Origin: Chaetoderma sp. LZ-2023a
Taxonomy: Eukaryota > Mollusca > Caudofoveata > Chaetodermatida > Chaetodermatidae
Assembly (NCBI GenBank): GCA_034401795.1
Contig: CM067367.1
Location: 83,378,814 to 83,442,813, forward strand
Length of the DNA: 64,000 nucleotides
Direction of reading: 5' to 3'
The notes beneath the pieces were generated by a model that was given only the letters and a program-made list of their open reading frames with translations, searched no databases and was not told the origin of the DNA. The position numbers and the translations under genes were made by a program. The stretch's first letter is position 1; the number at the start of each line of letters is the position of its first letter. Of this stretch, positions 55,401-64,000 are shown piece after piece.

Positions 55401-58400
55401 CCCATGTGATTGCAGAGTGAAAGTTACCCATATGATTGCAGAGTGAAAGTTACCCGTATGATTGCAGAGTGAAAGTTACCCATGTGATTGCAGAGTGAAA
55501 GTTACCCGTGTGATTGCAGAGTGAAAGTTACCCATATGATTGCAGAGTGAAAGTTACCCGTGTGATTGCAGAGTGAAAGTTACCCATATGATTGCAGAGT
55601 GAAAGTTACCCATATGATTGCAGAGTGAAAGTTACCCATGTGATTGCAGAGTGAAAGTTACCCGTATGATTGCAGAGTGAAAGTTACCCATATGATTGCA
55701 GAGTGAAAGTTACCTGTATGATTGCAGAGTGAAAGTTACCCATGTGATTGCAGAGTGAAAGTTACCCGTATGATTGCAGAGTGAAAGTTACCCGTATGAT
55801 TGCAGAGTGAAAGTTACCCATATGATTGCAGAGTGAAAGTTACCCATATGATTGCAGAGTGAAAGTTACCCGTGTGATTGCAGAGTGAAAGTTACCCATA
55901 TGATTGCAGAGTGAAAGTTACCCATATGATTGCAGAGTGAAAGTTACCCGTGTGATTGCAGAGTGAAAGTTACCCGTATGATTGCAGAGTGAAAGTTACT
56001 CGTATGATTGCAGAGTGAAAGTTACCCATATGATTGCAGAGTGAAAGTTACCCGTATGATTGCAGAGTGAAAGTTACCCGTATGATTGCAGAGTGAAAGT
56101 TACCCATATGATTGCAGAGTGAAAGTTACCCGTGTGATTGCAGAGTGAAAGTTACCCATATGATTGCAGAGTGAAAGTTACCCATATGATTGCAGAGTGA
56201 AAGTTACCCGTATGATTGCAGAGTGAAAGTTACCCGTGTGATTGCAGAGTGAAAGTTACCCATATGATTGCAGAGTGAAAGTTACCCGTGTGATTGCAGA
56301 GTGAAAGTTACCCATATGATTGCAGAGTGAAAGTTACCCATATGATTGCAGAGTGAAAGTTACCCATATGATTGCAGAGTGAAAGTTACCCATATGATTG
56401 CAGAGTGAAAGTTACCCATGTGATTGCAGAGTGAAAGTTACCCATATGATTGCAGAGTGAAAGTTACCCATATGATTGCAGAGTGAAAGTTACCCGTATG
56501 ATTGCAGAGTGAAAGTTACCCGTATGATTGCAGAGTGAAAGTTACCCATGTGATTGCAGAGTGAAAGTTACCCGTATGATTGCAGAGTGAAAGTTACCCA
56601 TGTGATTGCAGAGTGAAAGTTACCCGTATGATTGCAGAGTGAAAGTTACCCGTATGATTGCAGAGTGAAAGTTACCCATATGATTGCAGAGTGAAAGTTA
56701 CCCATATGATTGCAGAGTGAAAGTTACCCATATGATTGCAGAGTGAAAGTTACCCATATGATTGTAGAGTGAAAGTTACCCATATGATTGTAGAGTGAAA
56801 GTTACCCGTGTGATTGCAGAGTGAAAGTTACCCGTGTGATTGCAGAGTGAAAGTTACCCGTGTGATTGCAGAGTGAAAGTTACCCGTATGATTGCAGAGT
56901 GAAAGTTACCCGTATGATTGCAGAGTGAAAGTTACCCGTATGATTGCAGAGTGAAAGTTACCCATATGATTGCAGAGTGAAAGTTACCCGTGTGATTGCA
57001 GAGTGAAAGTTACCCATATGATTGCAGAGTGAAAGTTACCCGTATGATTGCAGAGTGAAAGTTACCCGTGTGATTGCAGAGTGAAAGTTACCCATATGAT
57101 TGCAGAGTGAAAGTTACCCATATGATTGCAGAGTGAAAGTTACCCATATGATTGCAGAGTGAAAGTTACCCATGTGATTGCAGAGTGAAAGTTACCCATA
57201 TGATTGCAGAGTGAAAGTTACCCGTATGATTGCAGAGTGAAAGTTACCCGTATGATTGCAGAGTGAAAGTTACCCATGTGATTGCAGAGTGAAAGTTACC
57301 CGTATGATTGCAGAGTGAAAGTTACCCATATGATTGCAGAGTGAAAGTTACCTGTATGATTGCAGAGTGAAAGTTACCCATGTGATTGCAGAGTGAAAGT
57401 TACCCGTATGATTGCAGAGTGAAAGTTACCCGTATGATTGCAGAGTGAAAGTTACCCATATGATTGCAGAGTGAAAGTTACCCATATGATTGCAGAGTGA
57501 AAGTTACCCATATGATTGCAGAGTGAAAGTTACCCGTGTGATTGCAGAGTGAAAGTTACCCATATGATTGCAGAGTGAAAGTTACCCATATGATTGCAGA
57601 GTGAAAGTTACCCATGTGATTGCAGAGTGAAAGTTACCCGTATGATTGCAGAGTGAAAGTTACCCATATGATTGCAGAGTGAAAGTTACCTGTATGATTG
57701 CAGAGTGAAAGTTACCCATGTGATTGCAGAGTGAAAGTTACCTGTATGATTGCAGAGTGAAAGTTACCCGTATGATTGCAGAGTGAAAGTTACCCATATG
57801 ATTGCAGAGTGAAAGTTACCCATATGATTGCAGAGTGAAAGTTACCCGTGTGATTGCAGAGTGAAAGTTACCCATATGATTGCAGAGTGAAAGTTACCCA
57901 TATGATTGCAGAGTGAAAGTTACCCGTGTGATTGCAGAGTGAAAGTTACCCGTATGATTGCAGAGTGAAAGTTACCCGTATGATTGCAGAGTGAAAGTTA
58001 CCCATATGATTGCAGAGTGAAAGTTACCCGTATGATTGCAGAGTGAAAGTTACCCATATGATTGCAGAGTGAAAGTTACCCGTGTGATTGCAGAGTGAAA
58101 GTTACCCATATGATTGCAGAGTGAAAGTTACCCATATGATTGCAGAGTGAAAGTTACCCGTATGATTGCAGAGTGAAAGTTACCCGTGTGATTGCAGAGT
58201 GAAAGTTACCCATATGATTGCAGAGTGAAAGTTACCCGTGTGATTGCAGAGTGAAAGTTACCCATATGATTGCAGAGTGAAAGTTACCCATATGATTGCA
58301 GAGTGAAAGTTACCCATATGATTGCAGAGTGAAAGTTACCCATATGATTGCAGAGTGAAAGTTACCCATGTGATTGCAGAGTGAAAGTTACCCATATGAT

Positions 58401-59153
58401 TGCAGAGTGAAAGTTACCCGTGTGATTGCAGAGTGAAAGTTACCCATATGATTGCAGAGTGAAAGTTACCCATATGATTGTAGAGTGAAAGTTACCCGTG
58501 TGATTGCAGAGTGAAAGTTACCCGTGTGATTGCAGAGTGAAAGTTACCCGTGTGATTGCAGAGTGAAAGTTACCCGTATGATTGCAGAGTGAAAGTTACC
58601 CATATGATTGCAGAGTGAAAGTTACCCGTATGATTGCAGAGTGAAAGTTACCCATATGATTGCAGAGTGAAAGTTACCCGTGTGATTGCAGAGTGAAAGT
58701 TACCCATATGATTGCAGAGTGAAAGTTACCCATATGATTGCAGAGTGAAAGTTACCCGTATGATTGCAGAGTGAAAGTTACCCATGTGATTGCAGAGTGA
58801 AAGTTACCCGTATGATTGCAGAGTGAAAGTTACCCATGTGATTGCAGAGTGAAAGTTACCCGTATGATTGCAGAGTGAAAGTTACCCGTATGATTGCAGA
58901 GTGAAAGTTACCCATATGATTGCAGAGTGAAAGTTACCCATATGATTGCAGAGTGAAAGTTACCCGTGTGATTGCAGAGTGAAAGTTACCCATATGATTG
59001 CAGAGTGAAAGTTACCCATATGATTGTAGAGTGAAAGTTACCCATGTGATTGCAGAGTGAAAGTTACCCATATGATTGCACCCATATGATTGCAGAGTGA
59101 AAGTTACCCATATGATTGCAGAGTGAAAGTTACCCGTATGATTGCAGAGTGAA
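49458..59153. repeat. 26-bp minisatellite array, about 370 units
   Basis: The unit core is ACCCRTRTGATTGCAGAG followed by TGAAAGTT. It repeats almost without interruption for about 9.7 kb. Nearly all variation is at the two R positions, giving four unit types (CATA, CGTA, CATG, CGTG). Rare variants include GCGAAAG, TGAGTGCAG with AAGGTACC, ATTGTAGAG and CTGTATG. Because 26 is not a multiple of three, every frame meets a stop quickly and the array is non-coding. It lies in the TANGO6 intron upstream of the exon at 59301. Confidence 0.97.
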
Positions 59154-59300
59154 AGAGGACATTTACATTTAGCTCCACCTCCAAGGTTAGGGTCGGCTGT
59201 GAAACGGTCAAAGTGGTGAATGTGGGGGATTTACGATGACGCGTCATCGACCATGCAATCTACATGTAGTTACTGTTTTGGATTTTTCTTTGTTTTGTAG

Positions 59301-60418
59301 GTGAGGATGGTCATCAGAAAGCACCATGTTTTGATGCCACATTGCAGAGAAACTTGGAGAAACTTGACACACTTATGACATCTGAGCGATATGCATCTCT
59401 TCAGGAAGCGTTCATGGGTGACATGACCAGTGGTTTACCACAAGAACCAAGAGCTTCTGGCGATACCAACACAGTGGAATATAGGCACTCTACTTACTCA
59501 GGGCAGACCTATACTGACCAGGCTGATATAAGATGGATATTTGTTGAGAAGTGTCTGAAGTTACTGTATTTTCTAAACAGATCTTTAAAACTTACTGTGA
59601 ACAAAATGAAGACTGACGAGGAGGAGAGGAGATCCCATCATGGGGTACCAAGTCGAGAAGTGGAACCATCAGCTGAATCATTACTTAGTGTTGGACAACA
59701 GAAAATCATCCTTGCTGTCGTTCAGTTTATTATATGTTTAGGCGTTTGTCCCAATTTGCAACCTGGAGTCGGTATTCCTTTGGAGAAGCGGTCCGGATAT
59801 GGACGCATATTCTCAGACCACGCTGCTGATGAGAAAGTTTGTGATGTAGATAAAGATTACCGTCTTCTACGATGTGTTCGTGTGTTGACAGATTGTGTGG
59901 AACAGCCTGCTATTAGCACACTAATCCTATCTCGTCATCTCAGTGATATTTTAGCCACCTTGTTGCAGATATGTTTTAGACGACGAGTCAGTGTGAAATT
60001 AAATTCAAGTATGGATTCACAAGCTTTGGAACACCATCACGGGTTACCTGAGCTTGAACGTGATTGTGATAAATATGAATCAGGACATAAAGATAAAAAC
60101 ATATGTTTAACACCAGCTTCTATTGTTAATCCTGTCCTTAATCAAGAACAGCGAACGTGTCTTGCGGCGTCGCATATATCTGATGGGATGTTACAACAGG
60201 AGCCAAGTGATAAAGGTCCAGTTTTGAGTGCAGAAACGCATATGACAAAACAATCTGAAATCGATAGACAACATGAACAATGTTCCACTGTATTAACGGA
60301 AGGTAGAAAGTTTTGTGAAGATACACTGCATGATCTGATGAAGCGCGTCTATCCACCGCTGCTAGTGCGTGAGTTGTTGCTGTTACAAGGAGGGCCTGGA
60401 CCTCGCATAGCCAAAAAG
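59301..60418 (+). CDS. TANGO6: TANGO6 internal exon
   Basis: The exon follows the acceptor TTTTTCTTTGTTTTGTAG and ends at AAAAAG before GTGTCT. It begins two bases into a codon and reads EDGHQKAPCFDATLQRNLEK. Recognisable TANGO6 blocks are LSVGQQKIILAVVQFIICLG followed by VCPNLQPGVGIPLEKRSGYG, RLLRCVRVLTDCVEQP, and near the end RVYPPLLVRELLLLQGGPGP. TANGO6 (TMCO7) is a large helical-repeat protein named for Golgi organisation and protein secretion in fly screens; its yeast relative Rtp1 works in RNA polymerase II import. The open frame continues 24 bases past the donor to a stop, which shows that the exon must splice. The next exon at 62009 joins in phase. The 5' exon was not found. Confidence 0.9.
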
Positions 60419-60541
60419 GTGTCTAATGCGAAGATGAATTAAAAATTATTTCCACAAGTCTTTGGAGATTTGTGACATGTCTGATTTTAACCCTGTAGCC
60501 ATTGCAGAGACTAAAGATTATTCATGATGTAGGAATATACT

Positions 60542-60638
60542 CTGTTGAATATTTTAAAAGCAGTTTGACTGGATGTTGTTGCTGATGCCTATAGGCAGCA
60601 ACTTGTTCCACTCAAATTCCTTCCAAAATATTCAACAG
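60542..60638. repeat. Hairpin family B copy in the TANGO6 intron
   Basis: CTGTTGAATATTTTAAAAGC and TTCCAAAATATTCAACAG arms. The inner stem TTGTTGCTGATGCCTATAGG pairs with GGCAGCAA. Confidence 0.85.
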
Positions 60639-60690
60639 CCCTCTTGTGTAGCAGTCGCCAAAGCTGGCTTCTGCAGTGGTCTTGGGAAAT

Positions 60691-60770
60691 GTTGATTTGC
60701 AGACCAAGAGAAGACTATTTTTGAAAACTTATCACGGGAATAACTGGTTCAATAACTCTGCAAATCAACA
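60691..60770. repeat. Shortened hairpin family A copy
   Basis: TGTTGATTTGCAGACCAAGA and CTCTGCAAATCAACA are the outer arms; the right inner arm is partly lost. Confidence 0.7.
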
Positions 60771-61000
60771 TTTTCTATGAAAAAAATAATATTTTCTTGA
60801 ATAAATTTGAGGGTTAAAGGGTTAAATTGAGACACTGGAATTTCAAGTGTTATAGTTTCATGCACGTGTCTTTTAGTGATTACACTTAAACAATATATTT
60901 TGCATTGATTGCGGACTGAATCAGTTGTATCAAATTATTTAAAACTAATTTAAATAGTCAAACTTGGTCAAGAAATATTAATTTTCTCCCAGATAATGTG

Positions 61001-61115
61001 CATTTGCTGATCATGTGAAGAACATTTTTGAAAATTGGTTATTGGAATGTCTGGCTCAATTATCGAGCCAGTAATTAAATTGTTTTAAATTTCATTGCCT
61101 GCAAATTGTCATTTT
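61001..61115. repeat. Hairpin family A, diverged copy
   Basis: CTGGCTCAATTATCGAGCCAG is the central stem-loop (quoted core TGGCTCAATTATCGAGCCA). The outer arms CATTTGCTGATCATGTGAAG and GCCTGCAAATTG are diverged. Confidence 0.65.
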
Positions 61116-61432
61116 TCAAGACAAGCATAGTCGAGCTAGTCATGCTAGGGGGTGGGGTGGTAAAATTTTAAAAATGAACATTTCTCACAAAATCACCTCA
61201 AAGTCCGGCTTTGATCAGTTGACAATTACAGGCATGACAGGCCATAAAATTTTAAGTGAGCGAAACACATGTTTCCCTGGAGGTGACCTGAATTGAAAGA
61301 TTTTTCGTTCACTATAATACCTAGCAGATAACCCAAAAACAACCAAGACACCATGTAATTAAACTACATTAATATTTTCATAGGTACTGGCCAGATCCCA
61401 GAAACTTTCCTGATGCATAATATCTATTATAT

Positions 61433-61527
61433 TCTGTTGAGTATTTTGAAAGTAATTTGACTGGAAGCCATTGCTGTCCTAGGTAGCAATATCTTCCAGT
61501 TAGGCTATTTTCAAAATATTCAACAGC
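61433..61527. repeat. Hairpin family B copy in the TANGO6 intron
   Basis: CTGTTGAGTATTTTGAAAGT and TTTTCAAAATATTCAACAG arms; GGAAGCCATTGCTGTCCTAG against GGTAGCAATATCTTCC inside. Confidence 0.85.
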
Positions 61528-61721
61528 TTTCCTGTATGATTGCCCTGAAATTGAGATTCGTGTAGATATTTCGTTGGTTACACGATAATATGATAGGTTA
61601 CGTGGCCTGAAAATCAGGTAACCTATTTTTAGGTCACACAATTTTTTCAAATTTTAGGGCCTGCATTAACCTTTTAACACTCATATCAGCCAAAAATGGC
61701 TTCAGCAGTGGTCTTGTGACA

Positions 61722-61850
61722 TGTCCATTTGCAGACCAAGAGAATACTATTTTTGATAATTTACCACTGGAATGACTGGCTCGATAACCGAGCCAGTCAT
61801 TCCAGTGGTAAACTTTAAAAAATAGTCTTCTCTTGGTCTGCAAATGGACA
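61722..61850. repeat. Best-preserved hairpin family A copy
   Basis: A nearly perfect 129-bp palindrome. The ends are TGTCCATTTGCAGACCAAGA and TCTTGGTCTGCAAATGGACA; the inner arms are CCACTGGAATGACTGGCTCG and CGAGCCAGTCATTCCAGTGG; the loop is only ATAAC. It is the best reference copy for the family. Confidence 0.95.
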
Positions 61851-62008
61851 TTTCCTCTGAGAAAATTTAAATTTTGTTCAACAAATTCGAGAGTGAAAAG
61901 TTTAAATAGCTAAACAATGATTTCTAGGAATTCAGAATGAGAATTGGTTAATTTTCTTCCATTTTCATTAACAATCATGTCTTTCTTTCATTTGATTTAA
62001 CGCTACAG

Positions 62009-62167
62009 GCATGTTCGTCATCAGCACCGTCCAGTCAGAGTCCAGTATTAGCGTGTGCTCCTGGCTGGTTGCGGAAGATTTGCGGACAATTACTTAGTGA
62101 TATTCTTGTTCGTCCAAAAGGATTGTTTAGTGTTCTGAGAGGAATGTTGCAGGATTCTGGAATCGGT
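62009..62167 (+). CDS. TANGO6: TANGO6 next exon
   Basis: It begins right after the acceptor CGCTACAG in phase 0 and reads ACSSSAPSSQSPVLACAPGW, then LRKICGQLLSDILVRPKGLF and SVLRGMLQDSGIG. The block WLRKICGQLLSDIL...VLRGMLQ is the TANGO6 region that directly follows the LLLLQGGP block of the previous exon, so order and phase agree. The 3' boundary is uncertain by a few bases, because GGTGTGTAAAA offers three possible GT donors (62166, 62168 and 62170). The next exon is not in the window. Confidence 0.85.
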
Positions 62168-62418
62168 GTGTAAAATATGGAATATACTGTATGATTTAGA
62201 AAGAGACCCTAACCGTTTTGCGCTAGGAATTCAAATATTTTAATTTTGATCTTTAGAGCCAGACACTGCGCACACAAGCTGTAGATGTGTTCAGTAGAAT
62301 GAATATGGACTAGAAGTGTGGGACCCAAGGAATCTACTGGCCATACCAAATCCTGGGATATTTACCCGTAAATAATGGTAAAGCCTGCCAAAAATACTTC
62401 TGCAGTGGTCTTGAGAAA

Positions 62419-62520
62419 TGTTCATTTGTAAACTAAGAGAAGACTAATTTTGAAAATTTACCATTCGAATTATTGACTCGATAATCGAGTCAGTCATTCT
62501 AGTAGATAATTTCTTTAATT
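62419..62520. repeat. Hairpin family A copy
   Basis: GTTCATTTGTAAACTAAGAG on the left; central stem TTGACTCGATAATCGAGTCAG (quoted core GACTCGATAATCGAGTC). The right outer arm is worn. Confidence 0.7.
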
Positions 62521-62694
62521 GAACGGTTTTTATGAGTAAATTAAACTTTTCTTGATGAAATTAGACCCTTAAAGGTTGCACATAAATCCCATACATTGGA
62601 GAAATATAGTATTAGAGAAAATATGGCCTGTCTAGTACCTTTAAGTCCGTAACTCTCAAATTGTTCAAAACAATTACAATTTTCGCATGGAAAA

Positions 62695-62790
62695 CGTCTA
62701 TTTGCAGACCAAGAGAAGAACATTCTTTAAAATTTCCCACTGGAATGACTGGTTTGTTTATCGAGCCAGTCATTCCCAGGGTATGAAATA
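62695..62790. repeat. Hairpin family A copy, right arm lost
   Basis: GTCTATTTGCAGACCAAGAG on the left, CCACTGGAATGACTGGTTTG and CGAGCCAGTCATTCCCAGG in the middle. Sequence after 62790 no longer matches. Confidence 0.75.
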
Positions 62791-63313
62791 ATGGTCGGAC
62801 ATCCGTCATGTCCGATCAAATCTGGATGGGTAACAAATTTTTACTGAACATGAATTTTGGGGAAAATCTGCAAATTTTGGAAAAAGAGAACAAGTGAACA
62901 ATGTTGGTATCGCACTCAAATACGATAGATCGATCGAGCGCGTGTTTGTGCGTCATTTGCACATTTCTAAGTGAAAACGATATTCACATTGGTTACCAGT
63001 ATTCGTGATCTGTCAAAACGTGTCATACCGGCAAATTCATCCTAGAGGGTGGTCTTACAATAGCTAATTGTCCCAGGAATAGTGTAAACCTTTTATACTG
63101 GCAAATTTTCTGATTTCTAATGAGGGATATAGCCCGTGAGTGACTTGAAAATTAAGTCATACAGCGAATAAATGACAGATAAAATTGTATAGAACATCTG
63201 ATAAATGATACCACTCAAAATCTTGTCATTTCGCTAGTCTGAAAATGATCGAGTCGATGAAAAATTAGCAATGGCGGATCTACAAAATCTGCCACTGCGC
63301 ACGAGTTAGTGAT

Positions 63314-63550
63314 GTGTTCTTACACACCTTCTGTCATGAGAAGAGAATTTGGTCTCGCAATTTCATTGGTTGTTGGACATAATTATATCTAGAAAATCCA
63401 ATGACATTACGTGAGAGATTTTCACAGAAGTTTGAGACGCGTTCTTTCACGCCTTCGATACTGAAGAAGCTAATTCTTCCTCGCGATTTCCTTGGTAGCT
63501 GTATATAGAAAACCAATGAAATAGCGGGCGAGTTTTCTCACAATAGAAGT
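63314..63550. repeat. Two tandem units of about 125 bp with CCAAT-type boxes
   Basis: Unit 1 (63314-63438) and unit 2 (63439-63550) share TGTTCTTNCACRCCTTC, TCGCRATTTCMTTGG, TATCTAGAAAATCCAATGA or TATATAGAAAACCAATGAA, and GGCGAGTTTTCTCAC-like ends. Each has an ATTGG and a CCAAT in inverted arrangement. They lie about 360 bp before a possible coding start at 63913, so a promoter role is possible. Confidence 0.7.
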
Positions 63551-63683
63551 GAAGAAAGCAAGTTCATAAATAATCGCACTGTAGAAGACACTTGACAACA
63601 CGCGCGTTACCATTATATTCGCGTTCTACAATTAACCATTTAATGGTCAAATTTGACTAAAAATTTTAATTAAAAATAGTTAA
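63551..63683. other. Gap between tandem units and hairpin
   Basis: AACACGCGCGTTACC near 63598 is CpG-rich. AACCATTTAATGGTCAAATT is a short inverted repeat also seen in the Gypsy 3' region (ACCATTAAATGGTT). No gene. Confidence 0.4.
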
Positions 63684-63808
63684 TGGCCATTTGCAGGTCA
63701 AGAGATTATTTTTGAAAATTTACCACGGGAATGACTGTCTCAGTTACTGAATAAGCCATTTCAATGGAAAATTTCAAAAATAATCTCTTGACCTGCAAGT
63801 GAACATTT
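63684..63808. repeat. Hairpin family A copy
   Basis: GGCCATTTGCAGGTCAAGAG and CTCTTGACCTGCAAGTGAAC are the outer arms, with TTACCACGGGAATGACTG and CATTTCAATGGAAAA inside. Confidence 0.85.
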
Positions 63809-63912
63809 ATCAGGAAAACTATCACAAGCCTTCTTTGACTAATGTGTTCTAAAGTGAAAATTTTTTTCAATTTAATTGTACATGACTGTGATGTGACAGC
63901 AGTTTGATTAAA

Positions 63913-64000
63913 ATGGCATCTGAGCAAAGAGTGCCCAAAGGGGCAACCCTTGCTAAATGGAGGACCGAGTATAAGTGGTTAAGTCCTCATTTTCTGGGTC
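63913..64000 (+). CDS. Possible coding start running off the window
   Basis: An ATG in good context (AAAATGG) opens 29 codons to the edge: MASEQRVPKGATLAKWRTEY followed by KWLSPHFLG. A KWxxEYxWL-type phrase near the N-terminus is seen in some TTF/BED-type zinc-finger and hAT-derived proteins, but this is a faint resemblance. It could be the first exon of a host gene or of an element inside the TANGO6 intron. It is incomplete here. Confidence 0.35.
   Translation, partial: MASEQRVPKGATLAKWRTEYKWLSPHFLG

Larger units (their letters stand above)
60419..62008 (+). other. TANGO6 intron filled with hairpin MITEs
   Basis: The intron runs from GTGTCT to TTTAACGCTACAG. It holds two hairpin B copies (60542-60638 and 61433-61527) and three hairpin A copies (60691-60770, 61001-61115, 61722-61850). 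No coding frame is seen. Confidence 0.85.
62168..63313. other. TANGO6 intron, first part
   Basis: Two hairpin A copies (62419-62520 and 62695-62790) lie here. ATCGATCGAGCGCG near 62931 is a GATC/CpG-rich spot. No exon recognised. Confidence 0.5.

Noticed and set aside
49458-59153. CRISPR-like regular array
   Set aside because: There are no unique spacers. The 26-bp unit is continuous and the context is eukaryotic, so it is a minisatellite.
60138-60356. - strand frame inside the TANGO6 exon
   Set aside because: It is antisense to a well-supported exon and has no family features.

Overview
This window is eukaryotic and reads as a transposon-rich piece of an invertebrate animal genome. It is AT-rich, coding is sparse, and exons are spliced. 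The mobile-element mix is a gag-pol Gypsy element, an I-group (Nimb-like) LINE, a decayed Polinton, a DIRS element, CR1-like LINE tails and palindromic MITEs. That mix fits a marine lophotrochozoan or another marine invertebrate; I cannot name the species. The only host gene I recognise with confidence is TANGO6 (two exons, + strand, 59301-62167). A possible 3CxxC-type zinc-finger exon (32523-32801) and an open start at the right edge (63913 onward) are weaker host candidates.

Layout. 1-2617: no gene, old hairpin repeats. 2618-11933: a young, whole-looking Gypsy element on the - strand, with 195-bp LTRs, a tRNA-Leu-like primer site, a purine tract and one 1903-codon gag-pol frame. 11934-15790: broken CR1-like LINE pieces on both strands. 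About 16.2-24.1 kb: a decayed Polinton with recognisable ATPase, integrase and protein-primed DNA polymerase remnants. 24225-24368: a compact promoter-like cluster with a perfect heat-shock element, two CRE sites, two CCAAT boxes and a TATA box. 24.4-27.4 kb: unassigned. 28019-31982: a LINE insertion with a 10-bp target duplication. 32.5-36.4 kb: a possible exon, hairpins and tandem repeats. 36.5-37.1 kb: a LINE tail inside an LTR fragment. 37850-46922: a DIRS element with inverted terminal repeats and an internal complementary region. It is split by a 4.3-kb DNA transposon that contains another 2.75-kb DNA transposon. 46.9-48.4 kb: LINE pieces. About 49.46-59.15 kb: a 26-bp minisatellite of about 370 units, ending only about 150 bp before a TANGO6 exon. 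59.3-64 kb: TANGO6 exons and an intron packed with hairpin MITEs.

Most of the DNA here is selfish. The points most worth checking are (i) the intronic 26-bp array with two variable positions and nested segmental duplications, (ii) the inner DNA transposon, which carries three tandem promoter/first-exon-like units and eight copies of a CACAACCGTAAC motif, (iii) an SGNH-hydrolase-like domain at the N-terminus of the Gypsy Gag, (iv) the orphan heat-shock-type promoter, and (v) two palindromic hairpin families that occur in pairs inside the TANGO6 intron. All similarity statements come from reading the sequence by eye. No database was searched.
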